Made by a program: the position numbers and the translations under genes. This document shows positions 1-10,806 of a stretch of DNA of 64,000 nt, one piece after another (the stretch's first letter is position 1; every line of letters starts with the position of its first letter). Origin of the DNA: Drosophila miranda (taxonomy: Eukaryota; Arthropoda; Insecta; Diptera; Drosophilidae); NCBI RefSeq assembly GCF_003369915.1, contig NW_022881603.1:28145522-28209521 (forward strand), written 5' to 3'. The notes below the pieces were generated by a model. It ran no database searches. It saw only the letters and a program-made list of their open reading frames with translations, and was not told where the DNA came from.

Positions 1-155
1 ACCCTCTCATGTGACCTCTCATCCTCTCGCATCATTCTGTTATGTTAAAAATATTTTTTTCAGTGTATCGTTGTATTTCTCATCTTCCTTTTCTGTCAGC
101 TAAAACAATAACAATGACAGAGTGCAGAACGCAATCGTTTGCCATCTCCTTCCAG

Positions 156-1781
156 CAGTGTTGCCAGATTTTGAGCGCCAAAATAAGCTAGATTTTACAA
201 AAATACAAGCTAGAACAAGCTAAAAATTGTAAAAAACAGGCTAAAAAATAGGCTAAAATAAAACAACACATAGATATATACATTTATAATTGTGTTATTA
301 TTTCATCCAATTCGCTATTGCTTGAATCGGTATATTTATCGCTGGAACGTATTAAATTTAAATATTTCTCCGGTAATTGATAGTTGTGACAACATTTTCC
401 ATGACGGGGCGATCCATATCTGTAAAATTCAAAAGAATTTTAGTCATATTCATGAAACAATTAAATATTTCTAAAACAAACCTTATATTTAATATTGAAT
501 TTAAGGATTTAACGGTCATTTTGTTCCTTAGCTTGGTCTTAACAATATTCATTTGACTGAATACACGTTCAATAGCAGCATTTGACCACGGTAGACTTAA
601 AATGCCAATGGCAAATAAAGCGATTTCTTCAAAAGGCTTGTTTTTGCCAGCATCTTTATAAGTCAGTACTTCTGACCAAAATTGTATCGTGTCATCTGTA
701 CTTTGCCAAGCGACTAATTGAATTTTGCCATATTGGGCAAGAATTCCATCTATATTCTTATAGTTAAAGTGTTCCAATATGGAAATTGTTGAAGAATGAC
801 CATCTCTAGCAATGCACGCATGTATTGACAGACATATGAGTATGTAGACGTATGTATGAGTGAGAGACGTAACGAAGCGACGTACTCTTATCTCCCTTTT
901 TGTTCTCCCTTTCGTTCGGTCTCTATCTGCCTGCGAGCAGAGCATTTATTGGTCACAAATAAACCTTACATATGAATGGTTGCGTTTTTACTTTTCGGTA
1001 CAAGAACTTCTCTTGCAACGGCAGCGAAATTCTGTCCAACAGAAATGAGATCATTATGATTTTTATTATGTTTGAGTACATTTTCTGCTGCAAAAACTTT
1101 CTAATGTTTTTGTGTTTTATAATTTTCTAAGTTTTTCTAATGTCTCAAAATTATCTGGAAGTCTGAAATTAAGCATCAGATTATTATTTATTTTTAATAT
1201 CAAATCCAATTGAAGCTTACCTTTCTCTGAGTTGGATAATTAGCTCCTTTATAAAATCCTTGCACATCTCTCTGATTTCGTTAACTTCATTATTATAATT
1301 TTTCTCTTTAATTTCCTTTTCAAATAAATATCCCATATATAATGAAGACACAGCAAATTCATCCAAGTCATCTTTCAAGACATCAATCTTTGCATCAGGC
1401 GGTATTATTTTATTTTTGAGGAAATCGATGCTTGTCGATGAAAGTTTTGTTTGTAAACTGTTTTTGGCATGTTTTACACATTTACACATTTCACGATCAC
1501 CAACCAAGTTTCTGTATAGACCGAAACTTTTCAACGAAAATAAACCATAAATAAATTCTAAAATACCATGGTACACCAAAATATGTACTACAAATATACT
1601 TTTTGTTCGATTTGTCTTAAAAAATACCAAAAAATACATGTAGGATATAAAAAGGAAAAAATAAGCAAAGTGAAATTAAAAAAGGCTAGATTTAAAGCTA
1701 TAAGCATTTTCATAATTTTTCAAGCGTTCCGCTTTCAAATAAGCTAGATCTAGCCTTAAATAAGCTAAATTGGCAACGCTG
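156..1781 (-). mobile_element. hAT-superfamily DNA transposon, complete ends
   Basis: The ends are short inverted repeats reading CAGTGTTGCCA on the left and CAGCGTTGCCA (reverse complement) on the right. They are flanked by a perfect 8-bp direct repeat CCTTCCAG at 148-155 and 1782-1789, the target-site size expected of hAT elements. Both subterminal regions carry repeated AATAAGCTA/AAGCTAGAT motifs that could bind transposase. The interior encodes transposase remnants on the minus strand. At 1626 bp it is shorter than most autonomous hATs, so it is probably internally degraded. A related non-autonomous copy lies at 13320-13775. Confidence 0.88.
358..1639 (-). pseudogene. hAT transposase remnant (dimerisation domain)
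   Basis: Two minus-strand open stretches lie inside the hAT element. The upstream one (1639-1217) ends in a segment resembling the helical region that precedes the catalytic C-terminus in hAT transposases (EIREMCKDFIKELIIQLRER). The downstream one (about 800-358) contains the conserved hAT C-terminal dimerisation signature, with LPWSNAAIERVFSQMNIVKT followed by KLRNKM. About 270 bp of AT-rich sequence with stops separates them; it could be an intron or decay. The BED zinc finger and the first catalytic Asp region are not recognisable, so the copy is very probably inactive. The N-terminal 60 residues of the downstream reading frame look like non-coding readthrough. Confidence 0.75.
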
Positions 1782-2152
1782 CCTTCCAGCGCTTGTCTTT
1801 TCTGAGCGCAGAGAAAGCCAGAGCGAACGACACATTGCGGTACTCGTGTGAGAGAGGGATTAACTCATACATGAAAAGCAATACTGAGCATGGCGCTCTT
1901 CCGACAGCGATAATATGTACATACATATGTATATTACATATGTGCAGATTTGCAGTTTTCAAATACATATGTATAATAATTGTATTCAAAGCCGAAACTA
2001 CAGTCGCGATCGCGGACAAATCCAATTCGCTTTTCTGCTGAACGAAAGATTTCTTTTTTCTTGACTGCATAAACATTTTCGACGGCTGAGTAAGCGGAAA
2101 TCTGAAGAACTTCATTTTCATTTAACTTCAACACTTCTACAGCGAATATACG

Positions 2153-2938
2153 ATGCGACTCAAGATATTTTTGGTGTTTGCCATCCTATTGATGGCTGTG
2201 ATGTGGTAGAGTCTCTAGAAGATAAGGTCACCGGCACCCATGGCAAGCAGCGCCAACTGATGAACCGCATCGAGGCGGTGGATGACCACATCCGTAATTT
2301 GGAGCAAATGGAATCTCTTCGCACTGCCCTGACCATCGAAACCTTGATCCAGGAGCTCCACCAGCAATCCCAGCTACAGCACAAGCTGAATCTGGTCAAA
2401 GACTCTCACCGTCGACAGCCGCGCCATGGACCTGGACGAGATAACTTCCGGCTCGAACCGCTCCCTTGTGGTGACTGGGGCCCGCTTTCGCGTCTGGCAC
2501 AAGCATCTCAACCTGGAGGTGCGGTTCAGCTATTTCCACTTCCCCACTGGACGGCTGGTGGAACCGAAGCGCAACAGCGTCTGGTTGAACAACAGCAACT
2601 CGGAGAAAACCATCGAAAAGCCACGTCAAGTGCTGATCGTCAAAGAGGCTGATGTGCCCACTGCCGCAGATCTGCCCTCGTTGCCGCTGTCCACATCGAA
2701 TCAGTATATGAACTTTTTCAGCTCCAGCAAGGTGAAAGACGCGTCCCAGAACACTTTGCCCTTCATTGATGTGCAGGAGGTTGTGCCCCATCCGGCTGTT
2801 CCTCTGGCCGGCCTAGGAATCTTTTACAAGAGTCGTCCTGGTTCCGGAGGCTTCTTTGCCCCCAAGGTTGTTACCTATGATTACTCGCAGTATCTCAGGG
2901 AAGTATCTCTCTCAACAATCCAAGATGATAGTTATTAA
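2153..2938 (+). pseudogene. disrupted secreted coiled-coil protein gene, unidentified
   Basis: I do not recognise this family. An ATG at 2153 opens a clean signal-peptide-like start (MRLKIFLVFAILLMAVMW) that hits TAG at 2207. From about 2203 the reading continues one frame back as a charged, Leu-rich, coiled-coil-like segment (IEAVDDHIRNLEQMESLRT). Near 2400 it shifts again, returning to the signal-peptide frame for a 170-residue globular-looking C-terminus, with motifs RVWHKHLNLEVRFSYF and SGGFFAPKVVTYDY, that ends at 2938. AATAAA follows at about 2960. The three pieces need two compensating frameshifts to join, so it reads as a decayed single-exon gene. Unrecognised introns are a less likely alternative because the spaces are too short. 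Confidence 0.5.
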
Positions 2939-3313
2939 CTTGAAAATTAATATATGACAATAAAAATCGCGCCTAATTTCAAAAAAGAACAGCTAACATT
3001 TCTGTGAAGCGCATAACAGACGCTTAACCCATTGTCCACCAGTGGGTACTAAAATACCCTCCACGAAAATGATGCCTTGAAGAATTTTAGCAAAGTTTGG
3101 GTGAAAGATAGTCGTGGTAATTTTTATCTAAAGATGAAGGATAAGATGGACCTACAAGAGTAATTATTAGTATTAGTATTATTTTCCGCGGCTTAACTCA
3201 AGTTGTCGTTCTGTTTAAAAAACGAGGGCTTGAGTAGGCTAAGTTCGTTGTTTCATCGGTATATCGTCCCACGACATTTGACATTGAAGTTTTTAAACCA
3301 CTAACATCACCAC
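2939..3313. other. intergenic, Rpi promoter side
   Basis: No coding signal on either strand. It holds the poly(A) signal of the upstream broken gene (about 2960) and, toward the right end, the presumed Rpi 5' UTR. No TATCGATA element is seen here. Confidence 0.5.
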
Positions 3314-4141
3314 ATGTTATTGGGTTTACTTCGTCGGGGTTTATCGCAACCACATTTCAATCAACATCTTTTGAACGCGCAGCAGCTTTTATTGGGTGCA
3401 CAGACAAGGAACATGGGCGACGAGATTTCATTGGACGAGGCCAAAAAGAAGGCCGCACGCACGGCCGTGGACGAGTGGGTGAAGGAGGACACAAAAATTT
3501 TAGGGATTGGAAGCGGCTCGACGGTCGTGTACGCGGTTCAGCGCATTGCAGAGCGTGTATGGAAGGATGGCGAGCTGACGGACCTGATCTGTGTGCCCTC
3601 GTCCTACCAGGCCCAGCATCTGATCTTGGACTACAATCTCAACTTGGGCTCGGTGGATCGCAATCCCATCATCGATGTGGCCATCGACGGGGCCGACGAG
3701 GTGGACTCGAATATGGTATTGATCAAAGGCGGCGGTGGCTGCCTGCTGCAGGAGAAGGTTGTTGCCTCCTGCGCCAAAAAGTTCATTGTGGTGGCCGACT
3801 ACACGAAGAAATCGTTGCATCTGGGCGAGCAATGGTGCAAGGGCGTTCCAATTGAGGTTGCGCCCATGGCCCAAGTTCCCATAAAGCTGCAGATCGAGGC
3901 CATGTTTGGTGGCGAGGTCGTACTGCGCATGGCAAAGGTAAAGGCTGGACCCATTATAACCGATAATGGCAATTTTCTGCTCGACTGGAAGTTCGTTGGC
4001 AAGCGGGAGTACAACTGGGATGAAGTGAATCGCGCCATCACCATGATCCCAGGCGTCTTGGAGACGGGACTCTTCGTTGACATGGCCCACAAGTGCTACT
4101 TCGGCATGGTCGATGGCAGTGTTAAGGCTCAGTCCAAGTAA
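3314..4141 (+). CDS. Rpi: ribose-5-phosphate isomerase A
   Basis: A single-exon 275-aa protein that interconverts ribulose-5-phosphate and ribose-5-phosphate in the non-oxidative pentose phosphate pathway. Family hallmarks are present in order: the phosphate-binding loop GIGSGST (residues 64-70), the substrate loop DGADEVD (125-131), the KGGGG segment (138-142) followed by the catalytic Glu in LLQEK (Glu147), and the C-terminal GVLETGLF (247-254). The first 33 residues are not part of the conserved enzyme. Initiation at Met34 ([15 protein letters not shown]) would give a normal cytosolic RpiA of about 242 aa, so the long form may carry a leader or simply be upstream sequence. No frameshift or stop is seen and all catalytic residues are retained. 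It is convergent with the TEX261 homologue, whose stop lies about 210 bp away. Confidence 0.96.
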   Translation: MLLGLLRRGLSQPHFNQHLLNAQQLLLGAQTRNMGDEISLDEAKKKAARTAVDEWVKEDTKILGIGSGSTVVYAVQRIAERVWKDGELTDLICVPSSYQAQHLILDYNLNLGSVDRNPIIDVAIDGADEVDSNMVLIKGGGGCLLQEKVVASCAKKFIVVADYTKKSLHLGEQWCKGVPIEVAPMAQVPIKLQIEAMFGGEVVLRMAKVKAGPIITDNGNFLLDWKFVGKREYNWDEVNRAITMIPGVLETGLFVDMAHKCYFGMVDGSVKAQSK

Positions 4142-4350
4142 ATCTCGTACTATATTTCTATTTTCACAGGGATTCGTTTAAAATTAAATGTTGGCCATTA
4201 ATAAAGGAATGTGCATCTTGCATTTATCTACGTATGTATACTTGCTCGCTTGTCTGGATTATAGGTAAAAAAAATAAATAATCAAAGGAACTACTCTAGA
4301 TACTAGATCATTCGCATTCCTATTTGCACACATCTCTGAATATGTAAGAT

Positions 4351-5002
4351 CTAAAACCCCTTCTTGCTCCGCGCTGGGAGCAGCTGCTCCTTCATATAGT
4401 TGAAAAGGGAGAGCAGCCCCTGCTTCTTGTTCCGCGAGAAGTAATTGCTGACCACGTCCGGGCTCCGCCTGCTCTGCTTATTCACCGTGGGCAGGACGCT
4501 GTCGTTGGCACTGAGCGAGACGAACAGGGCGAAGGGCACGATCCACATGCAGACGGTGAAGTAGGCAAGCACCTAAAAGCAATAATTGTGATCAGTCGTT
4601 TAATTCAGTCCAACTCCCCAAGGCACTCACCTGAGTGAAAAGCAGATAGACGGTGGTGAAATACTGAAATGCTAGGAAATGATTGACCACCAGCATGACG
4701 AGGGAGCCCAGGAAGGGCACAGACAGCAGGCGTATGAATGGAAAACCCCCCATTATCGATAGGTGGAAGCCCTGCGCCACAAAGCCGCACAGCAGCATGC
4801 TCCAGGGGAACTCCTCGAAAATCATCAGCATGATGTACACAAAGACTGTGAAGCTGATCATGAACAGAATGCACCGCCGTGCCTGTGTCGTGTACTCTTC
4901 CGCGAGTTCCGCCAAATAGTAAAGTCCAGCCACTATGGACAGAGTAAGGAACGTGATCTGGATACCAAGGGATATCCATCCCAGAATGTACAGGAAACCC
5001 AT
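4351..5002 (-). CDS. TEX261/Svp26-family ER-Golgi membrane protein
   Basis: Two exons on the minus strand, 5002-4631 and 4572-4351. They are joined across a 58-bp intron with a consensus GTGAGT donor and TTTTAG acceptor, giving 197 aa, the usual TEX261 length. The first exon (124 residues) starts MGFLYILGWISLGIQ and contains about four hydrophobic membrane segments. The second continues VLAYFTVCMWIVPFALFVSL, then the conserved polar tail with DVVSNYFSRNKKQGL. The yeast homologue Svp26 is an ER exit adaptor for Golgi enzymes; that role is inferred for the fly protein. The reading frame is intact. In D. melanogaster I recall this as CG3500, from memory, so I give no symbol. Confidence 0.92.
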
Positions 5003-5668
5003 TACATAAACTGCACTTCATACTTTGATTTGACAAATGAATATAAAGCCGATGGCACCGCCAAAACAAAACAATAGGATTTTGTTTTTCTCTCGATCTG
5101 GTCGGTCGTCACAAATCAAACCAGGCTGCCAGACGGCTGCGATGTGGCAGCAGCTTTTGGTTTAATGTTAATAGCTATGTGAGATTAGACTTTGGGAACT
5201 GACTAGCTGCAAAAACCATACATATGTATATATACATACGTTCAGTTGGCGATCCAGTTGTTCCGTTTTGCTGGCTGGAAAGCATAATATTGTCAAAAAT
5301 AATGCCTCAAATAGCCTCAAATAGAGGCTACGCACTCTAATTATGGGTTTTTCTACTCTCTTCGCAGCAAATTTATCAAAGTCTAGTGTCGTACAGCCAT
5401 AAGGGAAATGCGAAGTGTCAACAAAAAAAAAAACATTCGAAAAAATAGCAAAAATCAGACCCGACCCGGCTTCATTGTTTCCCCACCTATCGACCAGGGC
5501 TGCATGGTTTCAGCATCGATTGCTCAAGTCATCGATATATCGGTTCGAGCGCGTGGTATGCCGCACGATTTATTTTCGCAAGTTGACTAAATTATTTACT
5601 AACCGTGAGACTGCTGTGAATCTGTTGGTGCGCGTTAAACGTATTTTCACTTTTTGTCCACTTTGACA
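5003..5668. other. divergent intergenic region, TEX261 / mahj promoters
   Basis: No coding signal. Near 5500-5550 there are clustered CGAT-containing motifs (for example CATCGATATATCGG) resembling DRE/BEAF-type housekeeping promoter elements, placed for the mahj start at 5669. A short AT-rich stretch lies at 5215-5245. Confidence 0.45.
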
Positions 5669-6990
5669 ATGTCAGAGGGCGGTGAAAACGGTAACGAGGC
5701 GCTGGCCGGGGCGGCGCAGGAGGACGTTGATGCGGAACCAGAGAGAGAGGCCATCATAGCGATGGCCCAAGCTGTGGAAATTGCATAAGAAAGCGACGAT
5801 GATAATGATGATGAGGCAGCCGCAGAAGAGGCAGGAGCAGAGGAGGATGCCATGAGCGGTGGTGATGCGGAAGCCGCTGAGGAAAACGAGAGCGACAGCA
5901 GCCCCGCCGCCGACGATGCCTTTGGCAATCAAGAAGAAGACACAGCCGCCGATAGGCGCTCGTCCACCAAGAAAGAGCTGACGCAAATCATCGACCGCTG
6001 GGAGCAGCAGCAGACTCAAAGTGGCTACGATCCCGTGCCCACTCTGAAGAGGTAAGGCGAGAAGTGATGATTCATAATGATAAATTGATTGGCTAATTAA
6101 TGAACCAATTGTAGTCTGGCGGAGATTTTTGAGCGCGAAAAGGACGCCTACATGCGCAAGGATCCGGATCCCTTGGACTCGAGGCATCCATATCGCGCCG
6201 ATCCCAGCTGCCAGTATGGGCTGCTCCTCAAGTTGCTCTTCCGCAAAGATGTGTTCATGGGGAAGGTGAGAAGAGCTGTCAACCATTATTTGGCTTCGAA
6301 TTAAATCGTGTTTTGTACCCATACAGTTGCTAAACGACTATCTGCGCGAGAACTACTTCAGTCGCCAGACCATCAGTCGCAGCTCCCTGGAGCTGAACAT
6401 CCTGGCGTGCCGCCTCATCCTGGAGATTATGCCAGGTCTGGAGACAACTGCCGTCTTCCAGACAGCCAACGACGATGGCACCATCAATCGCATCTACAGC
6501 TGGGCGGACGACTGCATCGAGCCGCTCCAGAGCTATGCCACCGGACTTCTTGCCGAGGCCATGGAGGTCAGCGACACTGCGATCAACTATCGCGATCAGA
6601 ACATTCGCCTGGTACCCAAGATGATCGAGCGCCTGCACATGCTTCTAGCCATAAGCAAAAGCGCCTCAGCGGACCACCCATCGGCGCTAAACTATTCAGC
6701 CGACAGCAGCGCCTCTGGTGGACTGCTCTGTTGGATGGCCTGCGGCAACGGAGCGTCGGCTCCGCAGTCGCCACAGCACAACGGAAGCGGCATTGCGAGT
6801 TCAAACCATGGCGATGCCTCCAACATGTCGATTCTCTTCGAGAACAGCCGCGATGCTTTCTACAAGTCGCGCTACTACAAGCGGATGTACATACCGCTGC
6901 ACCCGCCAACGGCCGATGCCAGCCAAAAACTGATCATGCGCTTCCTCACCAGCCTCGGCGAGTATCAGGAGTTCCTGGCCATGGCCTTGC
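5669..6990 (+). pseudogene. mahj: mahjong (VprBP/DCAF1) 5' portion, stop-containing and truncated
   Basis: Three exons are recognisable: 5669-6051, 6115-6265 and 6327 to about 6990. All splice sites between them are consensus. The encoded part is the acidic N-terminus followed by the conserved DCAF1 region (LNDYLRENYFSRQTISR, LEIMPGLETTAVFQ, PLQSYATGLLAEAMEV, NYRDQNIRLVPKM). DCAF1 is the substrate receptor of the CUL4-DDB1 ubiquitin ligase and acts in cell competition in flies. Two lesions are visible. There is an in-frame TAA at 5786-5788 in exon 1; reading stays open on both sides, so it is a single nonsense change. Coding sequence then ends abruptly near 6990 at a DINE-1 copy. Only about 400 of roughly 1500 codons remain, and the WD40 and DDB1-binding regions are absent from the window. 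Confidence 0.85.
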
Positions 6991-7371
6991 GTTTGGTTTT
7001 TGGTTTTATCGTATCTTTAAAAATGTGGATGCCACAGATTTTCGTCCTTTGTGGGGGCGGAAGTGGGCGGGGCGAAGTTTTGAAATATTTTTGTAGCAGT
7101 GACATATCACAGAAGTCTGGATCCAAAACATCGTTGCTCTAGCTCTTATAGTCTTTGAGCACTAGGCGCTGAAGGAGACGGACGGACGGACGGACGGACG
7201 GACGGACGGACAGACGGACAGACAGACAGGGCTCAATCGACTCGGCTATTGATGCTGATCAAGAATATATATACTTTATGGGGTCGGAAACGATTCCTTC
7301 TGGACGTTACACACATCCACTTTTACCACAAATCTAATATACCCCAATACTCATTTTGAGTATCGGGTATA
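6991..7371 (-). mobile_element. DINE-1/Helentron fragment
   Basis: Minus-oriented 5' portion of the DINE-1 family. It contains the GGAC/CCGT tetranucleotide tract (7175-7230), the conserved block with GAATCGTTTCCGACCCCATA in reverse, and the terminal ACTCATTTTGAGTATCGGGT motif at its outer end (about 7350-7370). Its inner end is fused to mahj coding sequence, so it is the immediate cause of the mahj truncation. It faces a near-complete plus-strand copy 135 bp away. Confidence 0.85.
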
Positions 7372-7506
7372 ATAATAAATATAAATAAGTTACATATAGA
7401 TATAATATGGGCGGACTTAAATTAGGGGATTAACATATACATATAAATGGAGACGTTTAACAAAAATAAATAATGGGAGTAAATATGTTGATTGATGATT
7501 TTTTAA

Positions 7507-8625
7507 ACCCGATACTCAAAATGAGTATTGGGGTATATTAGATTTGTGGTAATAGTGGATGTGTGAACGTCCAGAAGGAATCGTTTCCGACCCCATAAAG
7601 TATATATATTCTTGATCAGCATCAATAGCCGAGTCGATTGAGCCATGTCTGTCTGTCCGTCTGTCCGTCCGTCCGTTTGTCCGTCCGTCCGTCTGTCCGT
7701 CCCCTTCAGCGCCTAGTGCTCAAAGACTATAAGAGCTAGAGCAACGATGTTTTGGATCCAGACTTCTGTGATATGTCACTGCTACAAGAATATTTCAAAA
7801 CTTTGCCCCGCCCACTTTCGCCCCCACAAAGAGCGAAAATCTGTGGCATTCTCAAATTCAAAGATACGAGAAAACTGAAAACGCAGAATCATAGAGGATG
7901 ACTATATCTTCTAGAGTGCAAAATCTGAACCAGATCGTATAATTATTATAGCCAGAATCAAGAAAACAATTTCATTCTTTCTCGCTCTGTCTCTCTCTAA
8001 CACACAGGTTTCATGGTCGGTTTTTCCAATTGCAAAATATGAGTTCAAGGATCTCAGAACCCATAAGAGCTAGAGCAACCAAATTTGGTATCCACACTCC
8101 TGTGATATCAGACCTTGACCGTTTTATGTCCAAATTTCGCCACACTCCTTTCCGCCCCCGCAAAGGACGAAAATCTGGGGCATCCACAAATCTCAGAGAC
8201 TATTAACGCTAGAGTAACCAAATTTGGTATCCGCACTTCTGTTAGATCTCACTATAAAACGTATATCTCAGAATTTCACCCCACCCCCTTCCGCCCCCAC
8301 AAAGGACGAAAATCTGTTGCATCCACAATATTGCACATTCGAGAAACCTAAAAACGCAGAATCATAGATAATGACTATATCTATCAGATTGCTGAATCTG
8401 GATCAGATCGGATCATTTTTGTAGCCAAAAGCAAGAAATCAATTTGCAGTGGCTACGCAGCGCCCGACGTCACGATCAGACTGATTTTCAGTCTCTCTCG
8501 CACGCACTCTTTGTCGTGTCGTTCAATATTAGCGGCGTCTGCCGGAGGAGAGCCATACTGACTTAGTATCGGGTATAAATGTAGAGTTGCGGTGTCCGCA
8601 GCAACTCACAACGTTTCCCCTCGTT
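7507..8625 (+). mobile_element. DINE-1/Helentron, near full length
   Basis: Starts with ACCCGATACTCAAAATGAGT and ends with TAGTATCGGGTATAA, a short hairpin (GTTGCGG...CCGCAGCAAC) and CCCCTCGTT. The interior has the CCGT/CTGT tract, a GA/CT-rich stretch and two imperfect copies of a roughly 120-bp internal repeat. It encodes no protein and is non-autonomous. Helentron-type insertion is inferred from family knowledge and from the clean insertion in the unit-4 gypsy copy (57718-58807). Confidence 0.88.
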
Positions 8626-9595
8626 TTCTCTCCCTAAATGGGCGAGGGACCCGCACTACGTGGCCAGGATAGTTTCTTCGAGACCAGCAAAACCAAGCCA
8701 GGATGGCGGAGCTGTGGCCTATGCCCTATGGATTTGCCAACAAAAAGAATAAATTTGGGGTTTCTTTACTCCCCCTTTGGAGCGGACTCACTCTTGTGCT
8801 TTTTGGGTCTACTTTCCGTCCCGCTGGTCAGCTCTAAAGTTCCTGGTGTTTCACTGATCTTGATCCCCTGGAATCACAGATTTATTTATCTTTTATCGGC
8901 TGATGGCCACTACTACTAAAAAAAATCACTAGATCACTATGTCCGGCGCGCATGCTCCTCCGTTGCGGGAATTTCTTTCTCTGAACCCCCTCTTGGCTTA
9001 GCTGCTCTGTTTAATGCTCCCGGGCCGCTGATCCCCATCGCTCTCTCTTCTATCGCCCTTGAACTAGGTTCAAGGGCATGGCCTGATTCGGGCTGCTGGC
9101 GGCTCTCTTTTCTTTGGGGTATGGGTGAGTTGGCTTCGGGACTCCGTTATGGGATGAGATCGGAAATCCTCTCTCATAACGGCTCCGGAGAGCGCGCGGA
9201 ACTCTCACTCTCCAGGACCAGGTGGCGCCACTCTTGCTAACCCTTTCCCCTTAAATTTTGGCCTTGCCACTATGTTCGAACTTCTTTCCTCCTCACCGCT
9301 TCTATGGGATATCACCTATCGATATCTTCGCATGCAACAGCATTAATGCCTGACCTTTATTGAATCATGTCAGAGGGTGGCTCTTCCATTTATTCGAAGC
9401 ATTTCTGCTATCGAAGGCGTGATGGTTTCAGTTATTGTGCTTCTTTCATCGAACCATGTCAGAGAGTGGCTTCTTAACTTTTATCTATCATTAATCGAAG
9501 CCTGTTTGAGCCTGTTATTTGCTATCGAAAGGCATTCCATCCATTCAGCTCAACTGTTTTTATCGCTGGTAAATTAAAATCATCTGATAAACTAG
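8626..9595. other. unassigned repeat-like DNA
   Basis: No convincing gene. The stretch contains a hairpin near 9144-9182 (CCGTTATG...CATAACGG) and TGGCGCC at about 9222, which could be a retroelement primer-binding site, but no LTR boundaries could be found. At 9357-9485 an imperfect motif (ATGTCAGAGGGTGGCT / ATGTCAGAGAGTGGCT) occurs twice about 85 bp apart. Confidence 0.35.
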
Positions 9596-10806
9596 CAAAG
9601 ACTATACAATACCAAGATGTTGCATGAGGAACAAATGCTTTTTCAATTTTCGTTTGACGCTTCATGGTACGGGCGCGCGGGGCTAGTACTTCAATTCTCT
9701 TTTACGCTACCTTCGCCTCCAAAATGCTACTCGGCTTCGTCAATGCCGCGGTCAGCGTCGAGTCGGTGTGAAAGCATGTCAGTGTCTGCGTGCCGAAACC
9801 GTAGGGCATGATGCAATTATACAAGGTGGTCTCGTCGGCAAAAGTTAGTCCCTTAACGTATGCTAGCAATAAGTGCGAGTGAAGGGCACATAGTATAGTG
9901 AGTGTGAGTGAGACGGTATATGTTGATGTTGATTAACCCTTAACAGGCCCGTGGGTTTTAAAATTTTAAAATAAAATGATTTTACTGATATATTAATATT
10001 TAAATTTTATGCAGCCATTAATAATTTTTCTTCAACATTTTTAGTTATATTAAAATGTTCTTTTACATAATATATAAAGATTACTTCTAATTCTGTGGTA
10101 TTTTTTTTATATGCTTTTTATAATTTTGTTGTTGTCGGGACAGAAGGGTTAAGAATATATCAAAAAATTCGTCCGTGAACAACCTTCATCATCAACAAGC
10201 AAGCATGCTCTGACGATAAGGGACAACACGAACGAACTTCGGCTCCCGACGAGACCACCTTGTATAATTGCATCATGCCGTAGGGCAGCGTGGTCGCTGA
10301 TGTCTTTGGCGCGGCACAGTGGGGACTCAGCCGAAATAGTCAAAAAATTGTATGAGTGCTTTAGATAAATTTAATGTACGTATCTTATAGAGAATTTTCC
10401 AATCGAATTTTCAAGATAGTTTTAGTTTAGGAGATATGTATAAGCACTCAAAGTATAACATTTTTTCAGTGTGCAAATATTTATTGAACTCATATTCACT
10501 AACTAATTTAGCAAGCTGAGACGGTCAAAGGTCCCACTGTGCCGCTCCAAAGACATCGGCGATCCGCGACCACCGCTTCGACGGTGCTGAGGCTCGAGAG
10601 TCCAGAATTTTTTCGTTGCTGGGGAAGGCATTGCCGAACAGACGAAACCGATGGGCAGCGGGGTCGCGGTAGAGACGAAGTACAGGCGAAAAGGGAATTG
10701 AAACCCCGCGCGCTCCCTCGTGCCTTTTGGGTCCTAATGTTAGGACCCGCCATAGAACAGCTTTTTGGTCGCTCATGCAACATCTTGGTATTGTATAGTC
10801 TTTGAT
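9596..10806. repeat. large foldback-like inverted repeat
   Basis: Outer arms: CAAAGACTATACAATACCAA at 9596 is matched in reverse near 10770-10806, with identity continuing through ATGTTGCATGAG. Further in, a segment around 9660-9700 with CGCGCGGGG matches in reverse near 10690-10720. The segment 9808-9838 (CATGATGCAATTATACAAGG...) matches in reverse at 10246-10277. A separate pair with GATGTCTTTGG and CACAGTGGG sits at 10297-10324 and 10531-10560. Arms are imperfect and the loop is AT-rich. This suggests a foldback or MITE-type element, possibly with a second element nested in it. No transposase is seen. Confidence 0.55.

Noticed and set aside
7175-7230. Regular GGAC repeats considered as a CRISPR-like or satellite array
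   Set aside because: Four-base microsatellite that belongs to DINE-1; no spacers.
9222-9240. TGGCGCC as a retrovirus-like tRNA-Lys primer site
   Set aside because: No LTR pair or coding region could be placed around it; seven bases occur easily by chance.
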